From CAYOPZ01 sp964406005 (GTDB taxonomy: Bacteria; Bacteroidota; Bacteroidia; Bacteroidales; SM23-62), in contig CAYOPZ010000012.1 of NCBI GenBank assembly GCA_964406005.1, forward strand, positions 1-64,000: a stretch of 64,000 nt of DNA, in the 5' to 3' direction. The notes beneath the pieces were generated by a model. That model worked only from the letters and a program-made list of their open reading frames with translations. It did no database searches and was not told where the DNA came from. The translations under genes and the position numbers were made by a program. Below are positions 42,746-51,312 of this stretch, one piece after another (within the stretch, counting starts at the first letter, position 1; each line of letters opens with the position of its first letter).

Positions 42746-43639
42746 TTACTGCTTATTTTCACCCGCCCTGATTCTGCCGGAACGAGGTTCCATATGTATG
42801 GTAGTCTCAATTTTCATTTCATCACGTATGGTATCTTCGATCACCGAAGCCACATTGTGAGCTTTTTCAAGGCTAATTTGCTTGGACAGTTTAATATGCA
42901 GGGTCATTTCCGTGTGGTGTCCGTATTTGTGCACATGAATATGATGCGGGTAGACTTCCGTTTCGATGTTTTCCCTGCAGATTTCCATCACCCTGTCAAT
43001 GACTTCCTTTTTCGGTCTTTCACCGAGCAATGGGTTAAAGACATCTTTCAGAATGCCATATGTTGCACTCAGAATCAGCAGGGCGACAAGGATGCCCAGT
43101 ACACCGTCGATCCACCAGGCGTATTTGTTCAGGAAGATTCCGGCAAGTATTACGACAGAGGATATTGCATCGCTCCTGTGATGCCATGCATCTGCCCTGA
43201 GTGCCTGTGCCCCGGATCTTTTTCCCGCACGAATGGAATATCTTGCTATACCCTCCTTGGTGAATATGGATATTACGGTCACCAGGATGGCAATGGTGCC
43301 ATATTCTGCTGCTTCCCTGTTGACAATGCGACGTATGGATTCCATACCGAACTCAACCCCAATAACAGCGAGGATCGCCCCTATGATAATGGCTGCCAGC
43401 ATTTCTGCCCTTCCATGACCGAAGGGATGTTCACGGTCTGCGGGTTTTTGTGCCATACGGACACCCACGATCAAAGCCACGGAAGAAACGGAATCGGACA
43501 GGGTGTGCCATGCATCGGCCACAATTGCCACTGACCCGGAAACAATTCCTGCCCAGTACTTAAGTCCGAACAATAAGACATTTGTCAGGATGGAAACCCA
43601 TCCTGCCCGGGTTGCAATTTTTGCACGATCGGGCTGCAT
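42746..43639 (-). CDS. Cation diffusion facilitator family transporter
   Basis: This 297-aa CDF transporter has six predicted helices. The metal-site motifs are ADAWHTLSDSVSSVALIVG (helix 2) and ADAWHHRSDAISSVVILAG (helix 5), both HxxxD, followed by a cytoplasmic domain (EICRENIETEVYPHHIHVHK, HTEMTLHIKLSK). Members export Zn2+, Fe2+, Mn2+ or similar by proton exchange. The metal cannot be assigned by eye. It begins two bases after the small beta-barrel gene. Confidence 0.9.
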   Translation of the reverse strand: MQPDRAKIATRAGWVSILTNVLLFGLKYWAGIVSGSVAIVADAWHTLSDSVSSVALIVGVRMAQKPADREHPFGHGRAEMLAAIIIGAILAVIGVEFGMESIRRIVNREAAEYGTIAILVTVISIFTKEGIARYSIRAGKRSGAQALRADAWHHRSDAISSVVILAGIFLNKYAWWIDGVLGILVALLILSATYGILKDVFNPLLGERPKKEVIDRVMEICRENIETEVYPHHIHVHKYGHHTEMTLHIKLSKQISLEKAHNVASVIEDTIRDEMKIETTIHMEPRSGRIRAGENKQ

Positions 43640-43641
43640 TT

Positions 43642-44124
43642 TTACCGGAAAAGGTATCTGACCGAAAGTGCGATTTCATCAAAAGCAAATCCAAAATCGC
43701 TGATGATGTTGAATCCCGGCTTCCAGTCGAGACCGATGGACATGGGAATATCGTAAAAGGCATATTCAAGTCCGGCGATACCGTCCACACCCAGGAACAG
43801 TCTGTTTCCTCCGGTGTCGCTGCCAAAATAATCCACCTGGGAATCCCAGATGCCAAGATGTGCCCCGGCTCCATAGTAAAAATAGAATCCTTCGGTATCA
43901 AAAACCGGCAAATGGATTTCTCCCAGCCCCGTGATCTTGAAGCCGTTCCAGCGTGCCGTCAGAATCCCTTCCAGTGCAGCATCGGTGGAAAAAAAATGTT
44001 TTGCCGATATGCCCCAGGCATATCCGCCCCGTACGCCGAGGCCGGTATGATAATCCTGCGCCATTCCTTTTGATGAAGCAACCAGTGTAATGAACAGGGC
44101 AAGTACCCAAAATCGTTTCTTCAT
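43642..44124 (-). CDS. Small exported beta-barrel-like protein
   Basis: This 160-aa protein is counted from ATG 44124, which gives a clear signal peptide (LALFITLVASSKGMAQ). The remainder has alternating aromatic beta strands (GLGVRGGYAWGISAKHF, FYFYYGAGAHLGIWDS) and ends with a hydrophobic strand closing in Phe-Arg (IALSVRYLFR), typical of small outer-membrane barrels. No named family was recognised. It lies between an ABC permease and the metal transporter. Confidence 0.75.
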   Translation of the reverse strand: MKKRFWVLALFITLVASSKGMAQDYHTGLGVRGGYAWGISAKHFFSTDAALEGILTARWNGFKITGLGEIHLPVFDTEGFYFYYGAGAHLGIWDSQVDYFGSDTGGNRLFLGVDGIAGLEYAFYDIPMSIGLDWKPGFNIISDFGFAFDEIALSVRYLFR

Positions 44125-44167
44125 GATTAGCGAATTCAGTAAACCACAAAGGTAGTCATTAAACGGA

Positions 44168-45589
44168 TCAATCGTGCCTGAGCGCCCTGACCGGGTCGAT
44201 CCTGGCTGCACGCATGGCAGGGTACAATCCTGCTGCAAGGCTGATCAGGATCGAAAATCCGACTGCCCCGAGAACAAGCCAAACGGGGAAATAGAAAAGA
44301 TCGACATATCCCTGATCCTGAGGAATGGCAATGGAATTCATCACCTGGTTTGCAATCCGGGATACCAGCCATCCGAGACCCAGACCGAAAATTCCGCCCA
44401 CCAGCCCGATACAGGCCGCTTCCACAAAAAATATATATTTGATCTCGTTTTCGCTCCCCCCGACCGATTTCATTATCCCTATCTCACGGGTCCTTTCCAG
44501 GATGGACATGAGCATTGTATTGATGATCCCCAGTGCAGCAATGATCAAGGCCACAGTGCCGATTGCGCCAAGCAGGCTGTCAACGATCAGGAATGCCCGT
44601 TTGATTTCCTGCAATTCGTCTGCAATGGCGAATACGCTTACTCCCATGGCCTCGATTTTTTGTCTAACCACCGACAGTTCTCCCATGTCTGCCACCCTTA
44701 CATAGATTGAACTGTAGATTCCTTCCCGCCTGTCCCCGGACAAAACATCCCAGATGCTTGAGAAATTCAGTCTGGGAACAGACCGGGCAGTTGCGGCCGG
44801 GACCATCAATCCGCCCCTGAACCGGTCGAAGGAGAACTGGTCCCGCGGTCTGAGGATTCCGCAGATGTTGTATTCCCTGCTGGTTTCACGAAAGGGTTCG
44901 AAATCGGGCTGCAGCAAGAGCCCGAGCGGACTTGCAGGAACGTTTCTGTTGATTGTGACGGTGGAGACGGAAATTTTTTGTCCGATCACAGAATCCGCGG
45001 GAACGATACGGGTTCCCTCCAGGGAATCTTTCCTGGAGAGGGTATAGGCAAGGTCGGGGTGATCTACCACGAGTCCCAGGTCTTTCAGGGTCTCCCAGCG
45101 GATCACAACAGACTGGCTGCTGTCGCTTGAATAAAATTCACCCGCCAGAAGGTCATTGTACGGATTGTACCTGCTCATGGCAGCCGGAAAGGGTTGTATG
45201 ACCTGTTCCTTCTCCCGGCCGTTTATCATCAGTTTCCCCGCATAGGTCTCGTCGGGAAAAGCGATCTCCACGCCTTCCAGTTGCCGGATGGCCTGCAGTA
45301 TGGAATCCGTCAAGGGTTCAGGTGTTTCATTCATCATATCCGCAATGCCTGACAGGTCGCCTTCCATCATCTCCTCCAAATTGATCTGCCCGGATGTGAC
45401 ATTCATGCTGGTGAACAGGTCATTTCTTGTGAAAGCATCCGTGATGTTCTTTTGCATCCCCGTACCGAACGACACCATGGAAGTAAGCGCTCCGATTCCG
45501 ATCACTACGCCCAGCACGGTAAGAAAAGACCTGAGACGGGTGTGCCAGAGGTTGGAAAAGGCAAGGGATGTCATGTCCAGAAAATTCAT
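44168..45589 (-). CDS. MacB/FtsX-type ABC transporter permease
   Basis: This 473-aa permease has one N-terminal transmembrane helix (LRSFLTVLGVVIGIGALTSM), a large periplasmic MacB-like domain (about 45-330) and three C-terminal helices (LLGAIGTVALIIAALGIINT, FFVEAACIGLVGGIFGLGLG, LVLGAVGFSILISLAAGLYP) with TREIGIMKSVGG between them. Such permeases drive efflux or envelope lipoprotein and substrate handling with an ATPase partner, encoded upstream with a one-base overlap. The substrate is unknown. Confidence 0.9.
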   Translation of the reverse strand: MNFLDMTSLAFSNLWHTRLRSFLTVLGVVIGIGALTSMVSFGTGMQKNITDAFTRNDLFTSMNVTSGQINLEEMMEGDLSGIADMMNETPEPLTDSILQAIRQLEGVEIAFPDETYAGKLMINGREKEQVIQPFPAAMSRYNPYNDLLAGEFYSSDSSQSVVIRWETLKDLGLVVDHPDLAYTLSRKDSLEGTRIVPADSVIGQKISVSTVTINRNVPASPLGLLLQPDFEPFRETSREYNICGILRPRDQFSFDRFRGGLMVPAATARSVPRLNFSSIWDVLSGDRREGIYSSIYVRVADMGELSVVRQKIEAMGVSVFAIADELQEIKRAFLIVDSLLGAIGTVALIIAALGIINTMLMSILERTREIGIMKSVGGSENEIKYIFFVEAACIGLVGGIFGLGLGWLVSRIANQVMNSIAIPQDQGYVDLFYFPVWLVLGAVGFSILISLAAGLYPAMRAARIDPVRALRHD

Positions 45590-46266
45590 CAGTCGTATAT
45601 TTTTCCGTCCTTCAGATTGATCAGATCATCGGATATTTCTTCGGCCGTTTCCCTGTCATGGGTCACCATAAGTACCGTGAGACCTTTTTGTTTGTTCAGA
45701 TCCACAAGCAGGTTCACGATCTCCCCGGATGTACTGCTGTCAAGATTGCCTGTGGGCTCATCTGCAAGGATCATGCGCGGATCGTTCGCCAGTGCCCTTG
45801 CAATGGCCACCCGCTGGGCCTCTCCGCCGGACAGTTCCGAGGGCAAATGACCTGTTCTGTGGTCCAGTCCCACCTGTTGCAGCAGATCTTTTGCCCTCCT
45901 GGTCCGGTGCCTTCTTGACATACCTGAGAAGGTCAGGGGAAGGAGGATGTTTTCGAGGGCCGTGCGCGAGGGTATAAGGTTGAATGACTGGAAAATCATA
46001 CCGACGGAAAATCGACGGTGCAGCGCCAGTTCATAACGGTTCATAAAGGAAAGGTCATTACCGTCAAATTCGATTTTTCCTCCTGTAGGTCTGTCAAGTC
46101 CCCCGATCAGATTTAAAAGGGTGGATTTTCCGGAACCTGATTTTCCAACGATTGCAATATAACTTCCCTCGGCTACATGAAAACTTATGCCCGCCAGAGC
46201 GGGTATGTCAATTTTTCCCTTGTGGTAGGTCTTTTCCAGTCCTTCGATTCTAAGAATCTTGTTCAT
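45589..46266 (-). CDS. LolD/MacB-type ABC transporter ATP-binding protein
   Basis: This 225-aa ATPase is counted from ATG 46266. Walker A is GKSGSGKSTLLNLIGGL, Q-loop region VGMIFQSFNLIP, signature LSGGEAQRVAIARAL, Walker B ILADEPTGNLDS and switch His MVTHDRET. It powers the MacB/FtsX-type permease that begins at its last base. ATG 46317 would add 17 residues not typical of the family. Confidence 0.92.
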   Translation of the reverse strand: MNKILRIEGLEKTYHKGKIDIPALAGISFHVAEGSYIAIVGKSGSGKSTLLNLIGGLDRPTGGKIEFDGNDLSFMNRYELALHRRFSVGMIFQSFNLIPSRTALENILLPLTFSGMSRRHRTRRAKDLLQQVGLDHRTGHLPSELSGGEAQRVAIARALANDPRMILADEPTGNLDSSTSGEIVNLLVDLNKQKGLTVLMVTHDRETAEEISDDLINLKDGKIYD

Positions 46267-46412
46267 GCAGCAAAGGATGAAAACTGTCAGGAGCTTCAAC
46301 CGGTTTAAAATTACCAATTTAAAACGTCAATAGTAAAGGTGTTCGTATCTGAACGGCTTTTTATTTTACATAACGCACTTAGATCCACCTGTGTGTAAAT
46401 ATGAGGGAAGTT

Positions 46413-47237
46413 TTAATGCAAAGGAAGGATTATGCTGGTGTCCGCCACGACGGCCGATGCAGAAAAATATCCAATGGCCCCTTCGCTGAGGTTGGTCTCA
46501 ACATTTCCCGGCTGCACGTCAAATACACCTCCCCGCCATTCCGTTTCTGCCATCAGCGTACGGACGAATTCCTCCTGTGCCGGGGACATGGAATATTTTT
46601 TCCGGTATACCCGGGTACCCGCCGGAAATACAACTCTTTCCCTGGATGGTCTGAACAGTTTATTGACGTCAATAGACTTTACCGTATAGTATATAATTCG
46701 TGCATGGGTTTCTTCATCCGGAAAGCCGGAATAGGCTTGCAGGTGCGACCAGTCAAGGTCGATTTCGACCATGGAAGGATCTTTCGTTTCACTGAGTTCC
46801 AGTTCATAAAAGTATTCCTGTCCCTCGATCCTGTGGTAACTCAGGGGATCAAGGGGGGATACGGGCACCATCCATGTTGATGCATAAAAATCTTCACCCT
46901 GGTAATATATAAACAATGTATAAAGCTTCCCGAAAACTGCATGTGCATTCGGCCCCGTTGTGTAGACACCGGGTTCCCGTTCCCTGAGCCGGATCGAGCT
47001 CTCGTTTTCAAATATGGCGACCAGTGCACCGCTGACCATTTCGGGATCCGCATTGGGGTCGGTCATGGGCCTGGATATTTTCACTTCATGTCTCCTGGCT
47101 TCATTGGTGATGATGCCTTCGACAACCAGGACGGACGTCTCACTTGTTTCGAGGTCCCAGTTTATGTACTCTTCCCCGCAGGACCACGAAAACAAAAGCA
47201 TCGTCAAAGTAGATAATATGCCCCTAAAACGCATCAT
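46413..47237 (-). CDS. DUF4249-family lipoprotein
   Basis: This 274-aa protein has a lipoprotein signal (LTMLLFSWSCGEEY, Cys20). The pattern of the DUF4249 family follows (VLVVEGIITNEARRHEVKIS, GALVAIFENE, PGVYTTGPNA). Members are encoded next to TonB receptors, probably as surface partners analogous to SusD. It overlaps the receptor gene by four bases, confirming a pair. Confidence 0.85.
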   Translation of the reverse strand: MMRFRGILSTLTMLLFSWSCGEEYINWDLETSETSVLVVEGIITNEARRHEVKISRPMTDPNADPEMVSGALVAIFENESSIRLREREPGVYTTGPNAHAVFGKLYTLFIYYQGEDFYASTWMVPVSPLDPLSYHRIEGQEYFYELELSETKDPSMVEIDLDWSHLQAYSGFPDEETHARIIYYTVKSIDVNKLFRPSRERVVFPAGTRVYRKKYSMSPAQEEFVRTLMAETEWRGGVFDVQPGNVETNLSEGAIGYFSASAVVADTSIILPLH

Positions 47238-49897
47238 TTTATCGTATAACTATAGCATATCGCGGGTACGATTCCGAAAAGGTATATTTGTGTCGGCACC
47301 AGCTCAGGGGGCAGGTAAAGGTCACCTGGAACCACCGGGATGCCGTTTTCGTTCAGTTTTTTATTGAAGTTGACGGCAAACGGATTCTTACGGGAATACA
47401 GGTTGTATACGGTAAAACTCAGGTTATGCCTGAATCTTCCTTCCCTTTTGTTCAGCCTTATCTCCGTGGACAGGTCCAGCCTGTGGTAAGCCGGCAGCCT
47501 GTCATTGTTCTTCTTGTCGTAAATGGGTACAGTATAGCCGTTGTACCTGTAAAAGCCGGTTGGGGAGCTGAAAGCGGACCCGCTCATATAAATCCAGCTG
47601 ACAGACAGAGTCCACCTTTCCGTAAGATTGTACGAGAGGTATAAGCTTAGATCATGGGGCCGGTCCCATGATGCCGGATAAACCTCGTCATTGTTTATTC
47701 CGTCAATTGTTCTTTCGGTGTGCGAAAGCGAATAACCTAACCAGCCGTTCAGTTTTCCCCTGTATTTCTTCAGCAGGATCTCCAGTCCATACGCTTTGCC
47801 GGTTCCATACCTGAGTTCGCTTTCTATGTGCGGGTTCAGCAACATGTGTGCATGGTCCTCATAGTCGATCTGGTTGTTCAGTTTCTTATAAAAACCCTCA
47901 ATGCTCAGATCGGTACCGGTACCGGGAAATTTCCTGAAAAAGCCTATGGATACCTGATCGGCCGTCTGGGGTTTGATATTGGGACTGCTGGGCAGCCAGA
48001 CTTCCAGTGTTGTGAAAGGAGAAATGGAATTGGTGACCAGTTGCAGGTACTGTGCCGTTCTGGCATAACTTGCTTTCAGGGATGTATTTTTTCCTGCCAG
48101 AAAGGTCATGCCGATCCGGGGTTCAAGGTTCATATAACCCTTGTATTTTTCTCCTTTATTATAATGGAATGTATCGACAGGGATATAATCATTACTGATA
48201 TAATCGAATTCGTAGGTATATTCCGTGGCTTCACCCGTATTCTGCCAGCTGCTCAGGCGCATTCCGTATCGTATCGTGAATTCCGGGCTGATCACATGAT
48301 TGTTGCTTATATACAGGACTTTTTCCCTGGCAGATTTTCTCGAGACCACTGGAGGGGATCCGTTGCCCGGGTCTGTTCCGTACTCAAAATTTCCCGGATT
48401 GAAGTCGTGCTTTGTGATCTTGCCGCCAAAGCGAAGATTGATGTCGGGATTTGCATACCAGGTAAAGTCGGATTTAAGGCTGACGTTGGCGATATTTGAA
48501 TTCCAGGCATCATTGTTTTCCACATCTGTGATCAGGTAATAGTCGTATTTGCTCCCATAGATGGTTGTGTTTGAAAACAGCTTTTCGTTGAATATGTGGT
48601 TCCACCGTAAAGTTCCGGCTACATTGCCCCAGCTGATGCCGGAGGCATCGGAAGGTGTCTTGCCCTGGCTGAAATAATCCTTTCCGGCATATCCGGAAAG
48701 ATGCAGCCGGTCCTTCAGTCCCATCCTGAAATTGAATTTGGCATTGACATCGTAGAAGTTGAACCTCCGGACATCCGGACTCAGGGACTTCAGATACCAT
48801 TTGATATAGGAAGACCTCCCCGAAATGAAGAAGGAACTCTTCTCTTTTGAGACAGGACCCTCCACAGACGCTTTGGCAGCAATCAGTCCGAAACTTCCGT
48901 TAACGGTCCACCTGTTCATATCCCCGTCCTTTGTGCGTACATCGATCAGGGAGGATAACCTGCCCCCGAATTCTGCAGGAATATCGCCCTTGTAAATGTT
49001 TATGTCTTTAACCGCTTCGGGGATGAATGTGGAAAAGAGGCCCAGGAAATGGGCGGGATTGTAAATCGGTGCATCATCCAGGAGAATCAGGTTCTGATCC
49101 TTGTTGCCGCCTCTGACAAAAAACAGGGTGGAGCCTTCCCCCTGAAGATTGATCCCTGGGATGGCATCCAGTGATTTTATCACATCCTGCTCCCCCATGA
49201 AAGCGGGCATGCGTTCCACTGCCCTGGGTTCGAGGTTCATGTTCCCGGTCCTGGCCTGGGAGAGGTCGATCTGGTCATCGGCCGTGGTTATCGTCACTTC
49301 TTCAAGCAATGAAGATTCAATGTCGAGATGGATGTCGAGTATCTGGTCGGTGACCAGGTTTAACTGTATGCTGAATGTCTCATAACCAATAAATGAATAA
49401 TTGATGTCGTAAAGGCCGGGGGGGAGCGTAAGGGAGTAAAAGCCGAATTCGTTGGATATGGTTCCCTTTTCAATTGCGGAAATATAAACCGTTGCTCCGA
49501 TCAGTACCTCACCGGATTCGCTGTCGCGAATGTAGCCGCTCAGTGTATGGTACCGGGGAGTGCCGGGATGAACAGGCTGTTTTCGGCTCACGGGTTTCAG
49601 AACAATATGGTCTTCGATAATGAGATAGGTAATGTCCAGTTGTCTGCAAAGATCATCCAGTACGGACGCAATGGTACGGTCAGTGGCAAGTATTGTCACT
49701 TTATGTGTCATATTTATTTTCCTGGAACTGTAGGAAAATTCCATATTTCCCGCCCTGCCGATTTCCCGGATGGCGTATTCCGGATCACTGTTCCGGATCT
49801 CGACGGAGATCCTTCCGGAAAGGTCCGGCTGCGCGTATAAATCCGGAAACAATAACAGGATGCATATGGTAAGGAGTATGTGGGATTCCTGTTTCAT
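47234..49897 (-). CDS. TonB-dependent receptor with STN and CPD domains
   Basis: This 887-aa outer-membrane receptor has a signal peptide, an STN domain (about 25-105; ISVEIRNSDPEYAIREIGRA, DRTIASVLDDLCRQLDITYL), a CPD domain (about 118-205; LSGYIRDSESGEVLIGATVY), a plug (DVIKSLDAIPGINLQGEG, FFVRGGNKDQNLILLDDAPI) and a long beta-barrel with a late aromatic C terminus. The STN domain is the part that signals to FecR, and the FecR gene lies 22 bases upstream. It imports an unidentified ligand and probably reports it to the sigma factor at 51313-51882. Confidence 0.93.
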   Translation of the reverse strand: MKQESHILLTICILLLFPDLYAQPDLSGRISVEIRNSDPEYAIREIGRAGNMEFSYSSRKINMTHKVTILATDRTIASVLDDLCRQLDITYLIIEDHIVLKPVSRKQPVHPGTPRYHTLSGYIRDSESGEVLIGATVYISAIEKGTISNEFGFYSLTLPPGLYDINYSFIGYETFSIQLNLVTDQILDIHLDIESSLLEEVTITTADDQIDLSQARTGNMNLEPRAVERMPAFMGEQDVIKSLDAIPGINLQGEGSTLFFVRGGNKDQNLILLDDAPIYNPAHFLGLFSTFIPEAVKDINIYKGDIPAEFGGRLSSLIDVRTKDGDMNRWTVNGSFGLIAAKASVEGPVSKEKSSFFISGRSSYIKWYLKSLSPDVRRFNFYDVNAKFNFRMGLKDRLHLSGYAGKDYFSQGKTPSDASGISWGNVAGTLRWNHIFNEKLFSNTTIYGSKYDYYLITDVENNDAWNSNIANVSLKSDFTWYANPDINLRFGGKITKHDFNPGNFEYGTDPGNGSPPVVSRKSAREKVLYISNNHVISPEFTIRYGMRLSSWQNTGEATEYTYEFDYISNDYIPVDTFHYNKGEKYKGYMNLEPRIGMTFLAGKNTSLKASYARTAQYLQLVTNSISPFTTLEVWLPSSPNIKPQTADQVSIGFFRKFPGTGTDLSIEGFYKKLNNQIDYEDHAHMLLNPHIESELRYGTGKAYGLEILLKKYRGKLNGWLGYSLSHTERTIDGINNDEVYPASWDRPHDLSLYLSYNLTERWTLSVSWIYMSGSAFSSPTGFYRYNGYTVPIYDKKNNDRLPAYHRLDLSTEIRLNKREGRFRHNLSFTVYNLYSRKNPFAVNFNKKLNENGIPVVPGDLYLPPELVPTQIYLFGIVPAICYSYTIK

Positions 49898-49919
49898 TTT
49901 TCAGGTTGATGCCTGGATT

Positions 49920-50960
49920 TCAGCTCTCCTCTGTCAGCAGAATCCGGCCGTTGATTTCTTCTGCATTCAAATTGAGGGTTGCAGAAAGAACATTCAGTAT
50001 GGCCTCCAGTGTCAGGTCATTAAATGTGGTTGTGATACGGGCATCTTTCAGGGAATCGGAAGCAATGATGATTTCCTTTCCGTACACACGGTTAAGTATC
50101 CTGACAACTTCGATGAGGGGCTGATCTTCAAACACGAAATTTCTTGTTTTCCAGGCCAGGTAATTCCGGTCAATTTCGCCGGAAATTCTGAGGGACTGGT
50201 CGGATCTGCTGAATACTCCCTTGCTTCCGGGCTTCAAAATGATGGTCTGGGGGGTTTCACCGGATTTTGTAAGAGCCACCTCTCCCGTGCTGACAATGAC
50301 TTCTATTTCGCTGTTCTTTTTATAAGCATTCACATTGAAGGACGTCCCCAGAACCCTGATCTCGACCCCTTCGGTCCCGATCAGGAAAGGCCGGTTTTCA
50401 TCCCTCGTTATTTCGAAGAATGCCTCTCCTTCCAGGACAACCTTTCTCATATCCCTTCTGAACCGCTTTTTGTATTCCAGGCTGGAATAATGATTCAGCG
50501 TAACCCGGGATCCGTCCGGGAGGATTACATTCTTCGTATTGTTATCGGTCAGTATGCTTGTATAGCCGGTGAACCTTGTTATAAAAATCCCCCCCAGGGA
50601 AAGGATCAGGACAAAAACAGCTGCAACCGTTATCCGCACGGCAAGGGATTTAATTTTGCGGCCACTGTGAATCCGGGCAACGGGAATTGCATCCAGTTTA
50701 TTTATGGCGGTTTCAAGCTTCCTCCATTCAGTCTCAAGGTCGATTCCTGCGACAGGTCCCACCTTATCCATCTGTTTCCAGAGATTGCTGTACTCCCGGA
50801 AAAGCTCTGCGTTTTCAGGTTTTTCTTTCAGCCATTGCTCGAAGGCATATTTCTCTTCCCCAGCGGCTTCGCCCGAAAGGTACCTGGCCAGCAGCTCAAA
50901 ATCAATATGTCTGTTTTTACTGTCCACTTCACTCCACCTGTTACACACATCAGATACCAA
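49920..50960 (-). CDS. FecR-family anti-sigma regulator (second copy), non-ATG start
   Basis: This protein of up to 346 aa has an N-terminal cytoplasmic helix region (IDFELLARYLSGEAAGEEKY), a transmembrane segment (about 113-130; AVFVLILSLGGIFITRF), the FecR domain (VILPDGSRVTLNHYSSLEY, VVLEGEAFFEITRDENRPF, GVEIRVLGTSFNVNAY) and DUF4974 at the C terminus (NFVFEDQPLIEVVRILNRVY). No in-frame ATG fits the start. TTG 50960 is the outer limit; GTG 50927, before DSKNRHIDF, gives the usual family start. It lies next to the palindrome cluster, which separates it from its sigma gene. Confidence 0.88.
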   Translation of the reverse strand: MVSDVCNRWSEVDSKNRHIDFELLARYLSGEAAGEEKYAFEQWLKEKPENAELFREYSNLWKQMDKVGPVAGIDLETEWRKLETAINKLDAIPVARIHSGRKIKSLAVRITVAAVFVLILSLGGIFITRFTGYTSILTDNNTKNVILPDGSRVTLNHYSSLEYKKRFRRDMRKVVLEGEAFFEITRDENRPFLIGTEGVEIRVLGTSFNVNAYKKNSEIEVIVSTGEVALTKSGETPQTIILKPGSKGVFSRSDQSLRISGEIDRNYLAWKTRNFVFEDQPLIEVVRILNRVYGKEIIIASDSLKDARITTTFNDLTLEAILNVLSATLNLNAEEINGRILLTEES

Positions 50961-50974
50961 AAACCCTGATCATA

Positions 50975-51035
50975 TCCTGTGAAACCGCAGCCGGAAAATT
51001 TTGCTGCGCAAAACTTAATGCTGCTCTTCACAGGA
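50975..51035 (+). repeat. Palindromic repeat unit A
   Basis: The outer stem is TCCTGTGAA with TTCACAGGA (9 bp). The core begins ACCGCAGCCGG and ends GCTGCTC; GCAGC and GCTGC can pair. The centre is a different inner hairpin (TTTTGC-TGC-GCAAAA) from the other units. It shares its left end with the outer 27-base inverted repeat. Confidence 0.75.
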
Positions 51036-51057
51036 CCCATTCAGCCGTAAATCCGAA

Positions 51058-51124
51058 GCCGGGACCCTGCGAAACCGCAACCGGCAAATCACAGATTTAA
51101 TGTTGCTCTTCGCAGGGTCCCGGC
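51058..51124 (+). repeat. Palindromic repeat unit B
   Basis: This unit has a perfect 16-bp outer stem (51058-51073 with 51109-51124). The core is ACCGCAACCGG ... GATTTAATGTTGCTC. The middle stem has changed on both sides relative to the other units (GCAAC with GTTGC rather than GCAGC with GCTGC), which keeps pairing. An inner AAATC/GATTT stem is also present. Confidence 0.8.
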
Positions 51125-51163
51125 TGCATATAATCCGTGGCCGGCAAATTGTGGTTTCATGTC

Positions 51164-51233
51164 TGAGAAGGCAGGTATAAAGAGCAGCCTTAAATCTCTG
51201 ATTTCCAGCTGCGGTTTTATATCTGCCTTCTCA
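51164..51233 (-). repeat. Palindromic repeat unit C
   Basis: This 70-bp unit has an 18-base outer stem with one G-T pair, and the core is on the minus strand. It matches the copy at 1-70 except at six positions. One difference pair (position 7 with position 64 of the unit) is a full compensatory swap, G-C to A-T; the other stem differences exchange Watson-Crick and G-T pairs. Confidence 0.82.
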
Positions 51234-51312
51234 ATAGGAATTTGTAATCCAATATTTACCGGTTGCGGTTTCACAGGATATGATCAATATTAAGTCGTTT
51301 TACCATTTATAT

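Larger units (their letters stand above)
50968..51285. repeat. Nested palindrome cluster between sigma and FecR genes
   Basis: This 318-bp block is bounded by 27-base inverted ends (50968-50994 and 51259-51285, 26 of 27 positions complementary). Inside are three hairpin units of one family (50975-51035, 51058-51124 and 51164-51233). It fills nearly the whole 352-base gap between the sigma stop (51313) and the FecR start (50960). The equivalent gap in the other sigma/FecR pair is four bases. No protein-coding gene is evident inside. Confidence 0.8.

Noticed and set aside
47828..48499. A 223-codon plus-strand frame inside the TonB receptor
   Set aside because: It is antisense to the receptor barrel and has no motif of its own.
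49770..50969. A 399-codon plus-strand open frame opposite the FecR gene
   Set aside because: It is antisense to a well-supported FecR protein, has a composition rich in His, Cys and Gln with no domain motif, and is explained by the opposite-strand codon pattern.
50968..51285. CRISPR array
   Set aside because: The repeats are hairpins of differing length with diverged stems, in both orientations, and without regular unique spacers or cas genes.
50968..51285. Classic insertion sequence
   Set aside because: There are terminal inverted repeats but no transposase frame and no clear target duplication. It could only be a non-autonomous element.
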